In this document: positions 28,601-41,895 of the stretch, in pieces
Layout of the letters: every line of letters starts with the position of its first letter
How positions within the stretch are numbered: the first letter of the stretch is position 1
Origin: Bolinopsis microptera
Lineage: Eukaryota; Ctenophora; Tentaculata; Lobata; Bolinopsidae
DNA: 64,000 bases
Assembly: GCF_026151205.1 (NCBI RefSeq)
Contig: NC_087080.1
Span: 16,653,337-16,717,336 of the forward strand
Direction: 5' to 3'
Notes under the pieces: model-generated
Databases searched by the model: none
Told to the model about the DNA's origin: nothing
What the model saw: the letters and a program-made list of their open reading frames with translations, nothing else
Position numbers and translations under genes: made by a program

Positions 28601-31119
28601 GCGAATGAAGGGTTGACAAGGTGGATTAGGCAGTAACGGCTGAGAAGGCAGACAAGGTGTCAGAGGGTTCTGGTCTAGCCTTAATTAGAGGGAGCTACTG
28701 AGTACTGAGGTGTTGTTAGACATGTCATTACACCAGCTTCATTAGCCCTCCTACTGCAATCTTATATACAGCTCCTCTTTTCTATGGTAAAACTAAATAA
28801 TCTGATTTAATAACAGATGTTCATAATGCTACTAACAGTGACTGTTCCAGACTGTTCCACATTGCAAATGTTACTACCTGCTGGCTGATACGGTTCATCA
28901 GTTAGCTACTAACTTCAGACTAACTCCCGTTGATAATCAGAGACCCTCCTTTAACACTAATCCTATGTTTCCATCTTCTGTCTGGACAAGGACCCGCGTC
29001 CTGTGAAGTGTGGATCTCATTATAATCATATTTCCATGAGCCGGGTTATGAATGCCACTTGCCGACCCGGTACCTCAATACCACAACAATAATAACAATG
29101 GCTATTTGAATAAACACATCACCAGTAACTCAATATCATTAGGGTTTATTCCAGTACGCCATTTAACGACCCAATCACTCTTTCTGGGACAAAACCAGAT
29201 TTCAATCGAATAAGTGTCTGCCAAAAGCAGTGTCCTAACGGTTTTATAAAGTCCTTGTTCATGTTGATCAGACACACGCACATTAAATATGTGACCTGTA
29301 AGCCAGCCTTCATTGTTTAAGGCTAACAACGATTAAAGTACATGAAAACCCAGCTCATTTTCCCCCAAAACAGACTATGTCTCCTGCCACGCATTCTTTA
29401 TGTTACACTAAGGAATGGTAGCTCCATGACCTGTCATGTAATCCTCCGATCACCTGTCTGCTCATTGGTCAGGACTTTTAATCGTGATCTCTGGGTTTCA
29501 AGCGATCAAGTAAAACTGTCTAATAGTCTAGTAATAGTCTGGGTTTCATCGGACTTACTGGAAAATGATAAATAACAATTACAGCAACATTAAAAATATT
29601 TTCATTGTCGAAAACCCATGCTAGTTAACACATAATTTAAATATATGCCAAATAATTTGTCTTGCTCTTTTAAGTCATTTAAATATTCAATTTTGGGGAC
29701 TTTTCCTCAACAAATCACAGCTTTTGCCAAACCACAACTATAATTACAATTCTTATACAAAAAGGGGCCGGGAGTTTTCGCAAAGCCCAAAGTAAAATTG
29801 AAAATGTTAGAGGATAGTGGAGTTATTCTAGCTCAGTGCGCAGTGGTCGAGATCTTATGAAACTATTTACCCAGAGATGATGTAATGGAAATGGAACAGG
29901 TTAAATTTTAATTAGTAATTCTATTCAATTTTCTCGGAATTTATCAACACCACTCTACCGCTCCCAATTAAATCTCTCGCCAATAGTCATATATAATCGA
30001 AATTAGTTCGTTAAATTTAACAGGTTGTGGTTAGATTCTTAAATTGTGTATTCTATTCCATTCATACTCTTATAGTTATATACAACTGTTTCAGACTATT
30101 CCGAGTTGCGCAGAACCACTTCAGTCTGTACACTACACAGGGACAGCTAATAACTGCAAACCCAAATGATAATGAGCTAACTGGCCAAATTAATTTCGGG
30201 TCGCGGCCTGTAAACTGTAAACAGGATTCAATCAAATTTAGTGGCTACTGCCGCCGGGGTTAGCTTGTGGTTCCGCGGCCAAACAGTGTTCCACTAACTT
30301 TAGTAAATATTTGGAGGCGGTGTCTGGAGACAGGGTTACCTGGTTACCCTGTACTAGTTACCATAGTTACTGGTTACCTGGCAGTAGGAGCCGGGTAGCA
30401 GTGGAAGTCTGATTTCTGGAGTTTCAGCAGTGTAACCCACTCGCCGGGAAATCGTGTGAATTTAAGTTATAATTTAAGTTAAATTGGTAATGTTATCAAC
30501 TTAGCTGATCAGTATGAGAGGTCTTGATCTGAGTGACAGTTCAGTAAGGAGAAGACAGGTTGTTGCCCAAGGCAAACCATCAAATATTTATGTATTTACC
30601 GTCACATTGGGGCGATATATTGGTAGGCGGCCTGTCAGGTTTTGAGATGCTGAGTAGAGGTTGGAGGTTGTATCACGCGCACCCGCTGTTTATTATTTGA
30701 CAAGTGAGTAACCAGCCGATTTATAAACCGTAGTGTGACTGTTAGTATATTAAAACGTTGTACCCCTATTGTCAAGTAGCCTTTTAGAGAGAGCTCCAAG
30801 TATTACAGCAACTCTGGTCACGTGACATGTCAAGAATCGGCGGTTGTGGAGATTGCACACTGGTAATATTGTGTCTCCTTCTTAATTGGTAGTACGGCAA
30901 AAACCGAGATTTTAGCAAAATTGACTGAAAATTTGCCGCGTCTTGGTACCGTGGTTATTAAATAGCGTAGTGAAGTTATGGATAGATCAGGTCCCCCGAC
31001 CCTTCCCAAAAGATATATCTAATTATTGATATATGACATGACGTTATCTCGTTTACCATCTATCAACATCAAATGTCAATGGTTGCAAGAAATAAATTAA
31101 CAAATAGACAATCTCACAG
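25676..31119. other. 5.4 kb gene-poor interval before FoxQ2
   Basis: No coding exon was supported. It contains a poly-G run at about 26154 and a GC-richer patch (26570-27800) with GCGCGC motifs. There is a direct duplication around AACGGGTGATACTAGTAAAA (26929 and 26976). Two copies of CGTCCTGGTAGGTTGTAAAC lie at 27033-27090. Open frames in the patch overlap on both strands and look random. It may include control DNA 3' of FoxQ2. Confidence 0.5.
27093..27211. repeat. Dispersed repeat copy (pair with 44708-44826)
   Basis: It shares GACTTCGACGCGCCGC, AACTAGCATTCTTG, TGACAAGATCGTTG and AAGGGTTGACATCGTCAAT, in the same order, with 44708-44826. It is about 85-90% similar by eye. Confidence 0.8.
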
Positions 31120-33653
31120 TTACAAGCTTTTAGAGTTCAAGGCTTTCTCGCAGTGTGACAACCACTGTTGCATCTTATAGGACGCCAGAAGGTGAGACTT
31201 TAACAGAGAAGCGTTGGCCGTGAGGGAGGGGAGGTTGAGACTGTTCAGAGCGTCAGTGAGCCGTGAGTCCAGAGGAGCAGGCTGCTTAGTGGGGCGAGGT
31301 GTAGGGGAGGTGGTGTAGAGCTTCTTGGAGAGGAGGGTCGGGAGATATTGGTCTCTGGAGTTGGGCTTTGTCAGCAGGGAACTGGGGTGGTCATATGGTC
31401 ACAATTAATACGATCGTAATAATATCGGGATAAAATTACATAGCTGCATTGGATTGGAGGGATCTTTGATTATTTGATACTAAGCAAATGGACCAAAGAT
31501 ACAAATTATTGTGGTTTTGAACTCACCTAGAGTCGTGGTTTAGAAGAGATGAAATACTGGAGGATAACTGGAGGGATGGAGGATTCTGTAGCAGTTGGGT
31601 GCTCGAACCACCTAAGATGTACGGGTCAGAACGGTTTAGATACGGCTCGATATTCCTGATACAGCCGGTGAAGGGACAGTATACGATCTATTGACTCTGT
31701 ATGAAGTGTGTTAAAACTCAGGAGGGAGCCTGTCTTGTCGTGGCATGCCTTTGTATTTTATGTACCACAATATTTATCCTACCCATTATCAAACCATGGT
31801 AAATATAACATGAAACATTAGAAGATGGTAACTATTACCTGAAACAGAAGAAGAAGGAGCTCCTACACTCGACAGAGACAGATTGGGTAACTTGCTGGGA
31901 GAAAAGCCCGACAAACTGCTGGTACTACTGGACAAGCTCGACATTTCCCCGGCTCCAGGTGATACATTATTGGAGGAGAGACTGGAGGGTATACTGTGAG
32001 ACAAGCTACTGTCCTGCAGTGAGAAGGGGCTTTGTGAGAGGGCGGCGAGGTGGTTGGAGAGCATGCTGTTATTCTGGGAGGACACCAGGTTGGAGAGGTT
32101 GTATTTAAAGAGCGCTGAGAGGAGCTCATCTGTTCTCGGGTGCTGAGAGGAAGAGGATTGTTAACTTTATGGATTTACAAATTTAGATCTTTAATTAAAT
32201 GTCTGCAGTAAATACTGAAAATGATATCAAAGCAACATGGCTCAACTCACGTCATGTTTAAGTAAGGAGACGGGTGAAATTAATGGGTTTAGTTGGGATA
32301 ACTCGTTAACTGAGAAATATTTTCTCCTGGAACGTCTCGTTAACCTTCTCCTGAAGTCTCCCTTCCTGAGAAGTTGGAAATGAGTTTATGGAAACTGGAA
32401 AGAGATTTGAGTTAGTGATTGACATGAGGTTTCTTGCTCTTCACACGGGAGTTGTTTGAGAGAATACCTTGAGTAATTCATCTTTCGCAACTGTAGTCGA
32501 GACTATAGAAAATAACTTACTAAATACTAATGTACTCCAAACAAAAACATCAAATTTAAACTTATTCCTGAGTTGAATTAAACTCACTTAAAATCGTCCA
32601 TGTTTGCTGGGTGGATGGTCCAATAGTTTCCTTTACCATTCTCTGCTCGCCCTGCTTTAGCGAAACATTGGTTAAGAGACAAGTTGTGCCTCACACTGTT
32701 CCTCCAGCCTTGACCTTTGTTCTGTAGGGGAGACTAGTTAGGTTCGCGTGGGAAGCAGGCTGAGTTGTTGGCGAGACTCTTTACATCAACTTATGTCAAT
32801 CATTAAATAGGTTTTATGTGATCAGTATGTGGACTGGACTGATAAATCTGTCAAAGGCGCAAAGTGCAAATATAATGATTAAATAATCCAAACAAGGCAC
32901 TATAAACTGGAATAGCACTGTATGTAATTCTAAGAAACACCTTGCGGTTATATAAGTTAATGCGAAATCTCTCAAAACGGAACGTAATAACGCAATTAAT
33001 TTAATATTTTACTCAACATTCGAATATCCGTACCTTGAAGTAAGGATATTTGTCCAGGATGTATTTATAAATGTCGCTGAGAACCAGTTTTTGGCCGGAA
33101 GACTCCAAAATAGCCATAGCTATTATAGCTACGTAGGAGTGAGCTGGTTTCTGGTCGTGTGATGAGCTGTTGCTAGGTGACGATATGATGTTAGGTGACA
33201 CTTTGCTGGGTGATTCTGCACCGTCACCTAGTAACCCATGTTTGTTCCTGGGCGAAGGAGTGAGGGATAGGTCGCTAGGTGATCTTAGGGTACTGTCAGG
33301 AGAGATTATGTTAGATCGACTGTAACCAAACATTTGTTTCTGCACTTGTTCATCATCTGTTGTTACATTGTTCTCCCGTAGTTCTGGCTCTGAGTACGAT
33401 TCATTAAGGTTTCAGTTAAAGCTCACATTCCTTTACAATGAACACTGAATAGAAATATTTAAAATACAGTAACTACTGTCAGGCCCTCATTTATTTCAAT
33501 ATGTCTTTATTTACAAAATTTCTTACCAGTCTTAATGACGATATCCGTAACGGTTGCTTCCTTATCACTTGAACTGGAGATGAAGTGATCAGACGTCTTG
33601 GTGTTCAGGACTGTGCGTGACTCCAGGAGAGATTGTATCATGAAACTTGACAT
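31120..33653 (-). CDS. FOXQ2: Forkhead transcription factor FoxQ2
   Basis: Exons in minus order: 33653-33527 (ATG), 33389-33034, 32721-32588, 32365-32251, 32142-31839, then about 31655-31527 and 31381-31120 (TAA). The forkhead domain spans exons 2-4: [73 protein letters not shown] plus KGDFRRR fits FoxQ2. The N-terminus ([12 protein letters not shown]) holds an EH1-like Groucho-binding motif FMIQSLL. A second FSVNELS follows the domain. FoxQ2 patterns the apical/aboral pole in animal embryos. Exons 1-5 splice in phase, as do the last two. The join between 31839 and 31655 does not: a leader to 31696 ([13 protein letters not shown]) fits exon 5 but is one base out of frame with the rest. Confidence 0.88.
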
Positions 33654-33660
33654 TAATCAA

Positions 33661-34361
33661 ACAGTAGCTGCAGATAGTTTGGTGGTTATAAACAGTAGCT
33701 GCAGAGAGTTTGGTGGTTATAAACAGTAGCTGCAGAGAGTTTGGTGGTTATAAACAGTAGCTGCAGAGAGTTTGGTGGTTATAAACAGTAGCTGCAGAGA
33801 GTTTGGTGGTTATAAACAGTAGCTGCAGATAGTTTGGTGGTTATAAACAGTAGCTGCAGAGAGTTTGGTGGTTATAAACAGTAGCTGCAGAGAGTTTGGT
33901 GGTTATAAACAGTAGCTGCAGAGAGTTTGGTGGTTATAAACAGTAGCTGCAGAGAGTTTGGTGGTTATAAACAGTAGCTGCAGAGAGTTTGGTGGTTATA
34001 AACAGTAGCTGCAGAGAGTTTGGTGGTTATAAACAGTAGCTGCAGAGAGTTTGGTGGTTATAAACAGTAGCTGCAGAGAGTTTGGTGGTTATAAACAGTA
34101 GCTGCAGAGAGTTTGGTGGTTATAAACAGTAGCTGCAGAGAGTTTGGTGGTTATAAACAGTAGCTGCAGAGAGTTTGGTGGTTATAAACAGTAGCTGCAG
34201 AGAGTTTGGTGGTTATAAACAGTAGCTGCAGAGAGTTTGGTGGTTATAAACAGTAGCTGCAGAGAGTTTGGTGGTTATAAACAGTAGCTGCAGAGAGTTT
34301 GGTGGTTATAAACAGTAGCTGCAGAGAGTTTGGTGGTTATAAACAGTAGCTGCAGAGAGTT
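33661..34361 (-). repeat. 31-bp minisatellite directly upstream of the FoxQ2 ATG
   Basis: About 23 copies of a 31-bp unit (plus strand ACAGTAGCTGCAGAGAGTTT, GGTGGTTATAA), seven bases from the start codon. On the gene strand each unit reads CCACCAAACTCTCTGCAG, a good 3' splice site. The nearest copy could be the leader acceptor. Confidence 0.95.
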
Positions 34362-36902
34362 CACAGGCTTTGTGAAAATACAACAAATATGTTGGTTAAT
34401 ATAATGAATGCAGACAAGTATCATCATAAAAGGGAATGTTGGTTATTATAGTATTTATCAGCTTGTGTTGTTCTCATAAACCAGCACCAAATCAATCACA
34501 GTCTTTAATCTCTAAACTTTCAGCCAACTCCTATTAACGATTGAGACGAAAGTTGTGGAATTGAAATTGCTTTATCTTTAACACAACTTCTGATGATCAA
34601 TCTAAATAGAATTGACTACAACGGTCAACATATATAACATAGGTAGGTAAGGGTCAATTAAATGAAAGTTAAACATAATGAAAAAGAGCGGTACGTTAGA
34701 AAAAGAGAGCGCTCAAACAGTTTCACATCTGTTACAACGCGACGGTCGGTACGTGTTACAACGGTCAGAACCTTACTGGATGGATTAACTTTTTAGAGGA
34801 AAGTCCTCGCAAACAATAGAAACAGGTCGCCAAACGAATGCTGTGCCGATAACCATATAACTTGATTACTAACGCATCAATCCGTAAACTCCTGCTGACA
34901 CCTGACCACCGTGTTCATTGTAGCTAGGTTTGCTGGTCTGTTTGAAGTACTTTAATACTGGGCTGGTGCTTTGATAATGGAGCGTCGCGATGCAATGCTG
35001 CGATTTATTCATCAATTATTATTGGCATAACAATATTGATACGGTTCTAGGTATATTCATGCATAGTTCGGGAGATTATCAGTCGATACTGTGGAGCAAT
35101 ATTATGGGATACAAAGGGAAGACAAAGTGAGTGAGGTATATTCCAGGAAAACAAGGTGTCCCCTCGACATAGCCAGCCTTTCTTGTTGCTTTGATCCGTT
35201 CGTTTGGATCGCATTGAGCTCTAATATAAGTCTTTGATGTTCTGTTTCTAATAGTAAGTCGAAAGCAGTATCCGCAGTCCAAACATGTTGCAAAAGGTTT
35301 AAATTTAACAACAGAGGGGGGGACGCTTTTATCCCGAATTGCAGGTCTTTTTTTACGAAAAATCATCCAATTTTGCAGCAAAATGTACCATATTTCGTCC
35401 AACTTAACGTCCGGTCGATGCGACAAAATTATTTAGTGGTATTTAGGGGTACAAAAAGCACCGGAGCGGGGCGCCAAAAAATTTCAGCGGGGGGGGGGGG
35501 GGGGGGGATAGTAACGTTACGCCACTGAATTTAATACTGAGTGTTTAGCAAGAAAATATCAAGATTTGATAACATAACTTAAAATGCAAGGAATCAATTT
35601 TAGCCGGCAGAGTTTTAGTGGAAAAAATTAGACACTTCTCTAGTGTACCGGATTTAGAGATATGCTAGAATGATAGAACGAAATGGATATTTCTGAGAGT
35701 GGAACTGTAAGAATAATATCGGTTATCGGTAGGTAAAGAAGGATACCCGGCTTCGCAAACATGAGGGGTGTTTATGCTAAATGTCCTGAGGAGGAACGTA
35801 AGCCAGAGTTTCAGCAACAGAGAGATGTTAATGATATAAACCCTACTACCAGACTAGCTACCTGGTTTTGCAGTCAGGGTGGCGGCATCACAGCTATAAA
35901 CACTTAATCGATATGGTGTAAAAACCTTATACTCGCTCCTTCAGTCTTCAAGGTGGTTAGATCATCCATGTGATTTTAAATCATTGCCATTTTATTAAAA
36001 ATAATTAAACTCCGCACAACTGGAATTGGAGGCACGGAATAATGACAGCAATCTGTCCGGTTTTGAGTTTCTGTTTTTAATAAACTCAGTGTGGTGACTT
36101 TGGAAATTAATAATACGAATATATTAATTGCTTTACTTATGTGCAATGAAATTTAAATATATATATATAATTTGGCGGAAATCATTTTGGTTTTTACTTT
36201 TTATCAGACGCACCCGCTATGAGACTACTAATCAATAATGATAAAGTAAAACTACTCTATACGCGGTTGATTAATGAAATTCGCCGCATTTGAATTGCGA
36301 TACACTACCAGGAAATCTCAGTCCTGTCAGGGAATAATGTGTTGTAATGTGCCTGTGGAGCGTTAGTAATTCCATCTAATGTTCTGCAGAAACAGTTTAG
36401 CTATCTCTGTTTCTTAAGTGCTGGTTACTACTACGCGCTGTTTAGACGAATAGTAAGTATACTTGTTTAACTTTAAAGGAACTTAGTATACATATGTAAT
36501 ATTATTCTTTATGCTGAAAGTTTATGTGGAGGTACAAAATTTGGAAATTTGTTTCCAAGAAATCCCCAAATTTTGTCTCCAGGATAAGACTGTGGAAATA
36601 CCTTTGATTGTGAAATAAAGTAAAGCAAGTATTCTCCAAACAATGCAGCCCTCTAGCGAAGGGAAAGACGATAAAATAAAACTAGTTTTGTGACGTTAGA
36701 ATGAAGTAGCAATTCTTTATTTCGTTAGAATGAAGTAACAATTCTTTATTTCGGCCGACGTGCTAAGATTTACTAATTTGTAGTTATTGCAATTGGCTCT
36801 GGAGACATGAAATTGATTTACAATTTTGGAAATGTTTTGAAAATAACTCGATCTTCAAATCAGTTCATATGAATTCGGAATATAAAAATATTATCATAAT
36901 CT
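34362..36902. other. Upstream FoxQ2 flank, no gene seen
   Basis: Non-coding AT-rich DNA. A poly-G tract followed by GTAACGTTACGCCACTG (35489-35527) is one end of the CAGTGGCGTAAC hAT MITE family seen at 54235 and 55613. The opposite end was not found. A 115-codon minus frame at 35426-35079 next to it matches nothing I recognise. Confidence 0.5.
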
Positions 36903-37195
36903 TACTATATATAAAGCGAGACGATATATATACATCAACTTTAACACGACTTTCCGCAAAAACCGTATCATAGTAAAAAATATACAACTTTAACTTTTTT
37001 GACAGGTTCAAATGCTTTAATGGCCTTCAAATCGGCATGAAAAACAAAAAATTGGCCAAGGAATAAGAATCTTAGTGCCCAAAATGTGGACCCCCAAGTG
37101 GTGTCACAAACGCGAATTAAATAGGTAATAATTATTTTAGTCTCTTGAGTCTTGACACCACTTTAAAGTTAGACGGGTTCCTGCTAATTTACACA
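36903..37195. repeat. Dispersed repeat copy A (pair with 41896-42215)
   Basis: It begins ACTATATATAAAGCGAGACG and ends AGACGGGTTCCTGCTAAT. Shared interior: CGACTTTCCGCAAAAACCGT, AAATGCTTTAATGGCCTTCA, CGCGAATTAAATAGGTAATA. Non-coding. The termini lack inverted repeats, so a Helitron-like or solo-repeat origin is possible but unproven. Confidence 0.8.
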
Positions 37196-37225
37196 AGACG
37201 TCTGACAAACCACACTAGTATTTAA

Positions 37226-37711
37226 GTAGCGTATGTTTTATTGAACGATTAAACGCAACGTAGCTGAAAAATTAAGTCTAGATTTTTGCTCTAAATATAT
37301 CTACCATTTGCAATATTGCTTGTAGCGTATGTTTTATTGAACGATTAAACGCAACGTATCTGAAAAATTAAGTCTAGATTTTTGCTCTAAATATATCTAC
37401 CATTTGCAATATTGCTTGTAGCGTATGTTTTATTGAAAGATTATAAACGCAACGTATCTGAAAAAATTAAGTCTAGATTTTTGCTCTAAATATATCTACC
37501 ATTTGCAATATTGCTTGTAGCGTATGTTTTATTGAACGATTAAACGCAACGTATCTGAAAAAATTAAGTCTAGATTTTTGCTCTAAATATATCTACCATT
37601 TGCAATATTGCTTGTAGCGTATGTTTTATTGAAAGATTAAACGCAACGTATCTGAAAAATGAAGTCTAGATTTTTGCTCTAAATATATCTACCATTTGCA
37701 ATATTGCTTGG
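37226..37711. repeat. 96-bp tandem repeat, five copies
   Basis: The unit starts GTAGCGTATGTTTTATTGAA and ends CATTTGCAATATTGCTT. Copy starts are 37226, 37322, 37418, 37517 and 37614. Copies differ by a few bases. Confidence 0.95.
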
Positions 37712-39603
37712 TTTGTGAAGGTTTTACTTTATAAACTACTAACGATTGCAATTCACCCATCAGAGGTCATATGAATATCGACTGTTCATATCTCTGATAT
37801 GGTTACTAATACTGGTTTAAGTAGCAAGTAAAACTGATAACATTTAGTCAACATATTAAACAGTACTTGTGGCTCAGGTTATAGATATCAGAAGCTGTTC
37901 TAAAAACTGAGCTCTTTAACTTCCCCTGGATTAGTTCTCAGTTGTCAAGACTCGTTTAGACCACTTTAAAGTAGCTACGCACTAAATACAGCTCGCAACC
38001 TTCAGTTTAAAGGGTCAGAGCTTCACAAAAACCTAAAAAACGTACAAGTGTGCTTAAATTCGTGCAAACATACAACAACAATAATGATCCTAATTCAATG
38101 AGTGGACGTAGTTTGAAAAGTCTGAATTAAAGCTGGGATGAATAGGCATAAAAATCTAGACATGTAATTACATTTTACCATTTAATTTTGGACAAGTACA
38201 TTGGACCAGTAGACCAGCAGTTAACCTTTCTCTGCCTCAAGTTTGTGACTAACGACCAGCCCCCTCAATGCTACCATTTTGTTATAATCTTCAGGTTAGG
38301 TAACCTCATTTTATGCCAGCCATGCCAGAATTGGAAGGTAATTTTTATCGAATAAGGGTACTTGGAGCAAGGTAGAGGTATGAAGAAGGCAGCTAGAAAG
38401 TATTAGCTCATGCTCTGACAGTCTCCCCGAGTAGGGAGCCGATGAGTGTGTCGGTCAATCTCTGATTTTGTGCGGAAATTTAGTGAATCGTGCGGTTTTG
38501 TGTTATGTTCATATCGCCTGTATTTAGTGGAGCTATCGTTAGTTACTGACGGGGCCATTCTGAATGGCTTCCCCCGCTCCAGGCCTTACACTGGGTCTGC
38601 TAACAAAGACAGCAGCCAGACAACAGTTTAATCATGATTAATGACCAAGAAATACTTTCTTGTGTTTGATCTAGACTAATATGTGGAATTTCGCTCTGAA
38701 CAGACTAAGTATCTTAGTTACATTAAACTTATTACATTAGTTTTTCAATAGTTAATACCCAACATGTTTTCATGGCAATTTTCAATTTACACTAAGGTTT
38801 GAATTTAAAAGTAATAATTATCACTCTATCAAATAAACGTATAAGGAAAATGTTATCAAGAAATCTTAATCAGCTTAAAAAGGGTGTAAATTAAATCATA
38901 AAGTTATATAAACAGAAAATATCTCGGACAATTTATTTCGGTAAAAATGATAAGTATGGATTTGGATTGTGAAAGGACGACCTCAGCGGTTAAGTATTGG
39001 TACGTTCACAGTTGAGCTATACAAAGTCATTTAACTTTGTGGCATAACTTTGTGGCTGAGATAAACTAGATTAAGCCAATAAGATGACCTCAAATCCACC
39101 ACGTGATTAGTTCAACCAACCAGGAGCCAGAACCCTAACCGATCTTACTTCAGGCACGTGCCGATTTGTTTCGAAGTATCGAGTAAAAGAACTTTGAAAA
39201 AAGTTAATGATATTTGATTGCTAAAACTCTCAAATTGTTTTGAGATCACGTTGCGCGGTACATGCTCTGATAAATAGTTTTTGTGCAGTCGTAATAACCC
39301 ATCAGCATTTGGGAGATTTGTTAAGTGCGATGAGTTCCTCATATCTACAGAGCTGAGAAAGTGAAGATAAGTGATGTGTGACGTGGTTTTTAAGATCTTT
39401 GCATTTCATTCTGTCTACCAAACTCATCGGCCAGCTAATTGCTGGGTAAGACATCTTTGTGGTTCGACTAGAATATTGTTAATAACAAAGTTCACTGTTT
39501 TAGTTATTACTTATCCGAATACATTGCGGCCTATTGACCATAAAAAAGCAATTAATATCAAAAATCGAAGTTTGTGGCTCTTAAACCAGCTAGAAAAATA
39601 AAT
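37712..39603. other. Non-coding interval
   Basis: No supported gene or repeat. Short open frames (38446-38631, 39371-39601) have no family features. Confidence 0.5.
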
Positions 39604-39985
39604 CATTGCTGAAGAAGCCCCAGCATATAGTTATCCCAGGCAAGCCATAATATTAAGAAAAGTTCTCTGCTCATTACTGAACAAGCCCCAGATTACCCCA
39701 GGCAAGCCATAATATCAAGGGAAGTGCTCTGCTCATTGCTAAACAAGCCCCAGAATATCACAGACAAGCCATAATATTAAGAAAAGTGCTCTGCTCATTA
39801 CTGAACAAGCCCCAGATTACCCCAGGCAAGCCATAATATTAAATTTAAGGTAAGTGCACTCTGCTTATTGCTGAACAAGCCCAAGATGACCCCAGCCAAG
39901 CCATAATATTAAGAAAAGTGCTCTGCTCATTGCTAAACAAGCCCCAGAATATCCCAGGCAAGCCATGACACTGAGAGAAGTACTC
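39604..39985. repeat. Minisatellite of roughly 60-bp units
   Basis: Six degenerate copies built on CATTGCTGAACAAGCCCCAG, CCCAGGCAAGCCATAATATT and AAGAAAAGTGCTCTGCT. Unit lengths vary. Confidence 0.9.
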
Positions 39986-41159
39986 TTATCTGCATTTCCT
40001 CCGTATGGGGAGTAGCATTTAAATTGCGACATTCGTTTAAACTGTTAAACGGTTCATCAAATATCGATCATTATTTATGATTACACACCCCAGAAGTGAG
40101 GTAGAGTTGGAATTGAACAACTTGCTAAAGCAAGGAAGAGAGAAAATACTGAATACAACTGGATTCAAGCCACGACGCCCGCGATACCCACAAACAAACG
40201 AATGGAATTAGCTGTCAGGTTGATTTAAGCTTTTAAAGTTTAAACTGTTGAGCCTAAACCATTAGGTGTATGAGAAATTAATAGGGTACCAGCCACGTGG
40301 CTTTTACTTCATTCTGTTGCTTCCAAAGTTACAGGTTAATGGGCAATGACAGGTAAAACTATAAATAAACCTTATTCTTAACAAATATAAGTTAAGGTCT
40401 AAGGGCCTGATCCATTTATAGTTTTAATAAAAACTGTTCTTAGTTTTAATAGAGTTAATTTGTTATAAAATAAATCAACCAGTGTATCTAGTTACCAGAC
40501 TATCTCATTTACACTTATATTGTTACAAATGTGGTCAACAACGAAATGATCACAATGCAGCGTACAATAACTGACGAATGACGGTAGTCTTAAGTCCAAC
40601 AGTAAATTAAGTAAAAAGCAACGTGTCTCCTCATAAGGTTTTGATGGACAGCTTCTAACGATTACAACAAGTTTTGTGAAACCCAAAAGGGGCCGGCAGC
40701 ATCTTGACGCAAAACAAGGAATACCCTGTTCGTGAACAAGTAGTATGCACAAAATCATACCATGACTGCTGAGGTGCCGAGTAACAGCGCTAAGTCATGA
40801 GGTTTCCAACGCTCGAGCTACAGACAAACACGAAGAAGTTTCACGGGGCCAGAGGGGGTGAAGTGTAAAAATTATTTTAAAATATATGGCAAACAGTTAT
40901 ATATATTGCGAATGATGGTATTTGTCGTGTATATCGCGGACCAGGACGCTAAGTCTAGATTGGAAAGTGTGACAAGGACTAACAGAGTGAACACGTCACA
41001 TTTCCCACCGAGCACACACTCTAGCAGAGATGTGAGCACCATGCCCGATCGTTACAACCAAATTACATGATTATAACTAGAGAAATAAAAAGAGACACAC
41101 TCTAGCAGAGAAGGAGACTATAAGCTGGATCACGTTGTTTTATCAGTGTCACTTCTGTT

Positions 41160-41275
41160 TCTGCCGCGTGCTGCAGCCAATCACACGGCCGGAGTGACGT
41201 GACGTCACTGTCACGTGCTCAACTCTCCGGAACGTCACGTGACTGCCAAAGCAACCAATCGCTGAGGGGCCATGT
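41160..41275. promoter_or_regulatory. Promoter-like cluster: CRE, E-boxes and two CCAAT boxes
   Basis: A compact GC-rich island in AT-rich DNA. It holds GCCAATCA (about 41176), TGACGTGACGTCAC (a CRE core, about 41195), CACGTG (about 41212), GTCACGTGAC (about 41234) and ACCAATCG (about 41253). Such clusters mark CpG-type promoters. No coding gene was recognised on either side, so it may drive a non-coding or unrecognised transcript, or be an enhancer. Confidence 0.45.
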
Positions 41276-41895
41276 GTGTTGTCATATCTTTAAGCCGGGC
41301 GAGTATACGAGAAACTAATATTTTTGCACTTAAGTCGGCGTTATTTGTCAATAACGACAAATGCCGATGATTGGTTTTACCGCGTTATTTGCGTGAACAT
41401 ATGCTCTTAAATCGATAAATTCGAGCAACATCAAAGATAGCTGAGGTAAATCGATTAAAAGTTGAAAAATAACCGATTCGTCATGCTTAAAATTGTGTCT
41501 CCGAAATGTTTTAAGGTTAATTCTATGACAAATACGTGCTTGATTTATAATTGAACGGACACCTGGGGAGTGGAAATTGAAGGACATCAAGTTGATTGCC
41601 ACGCGGCTCAGGGTATTAATACTGACATATTTCCTAGCCACATATGAGAGGGTGCTCTTCTGCAGTGTCAAATTGAGAGGAATATTTAAACCATTATTCA
41701 AATTAGAAACTTCGAGTTATTGTGTCATGAAGATTTATTTAGATGGAGGCCATGATGGGCGTGCGGACAGCTTTAATCACATGTCACAGTTCATCACCAA
41801 CTCAATCTCCAGGCGAACTGTTCTTATTAAGGTGACGGGTGCTATTAGTGTTATTCTATTTAATAAGTTTCGGTTTTGTAAGTGGCTATCTCACT

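Noticed and set aside
35079-35426. 115-codon minus-strand frame near a hAT MITE end
   Set aside because: No recognised domain; adjacent only by position.
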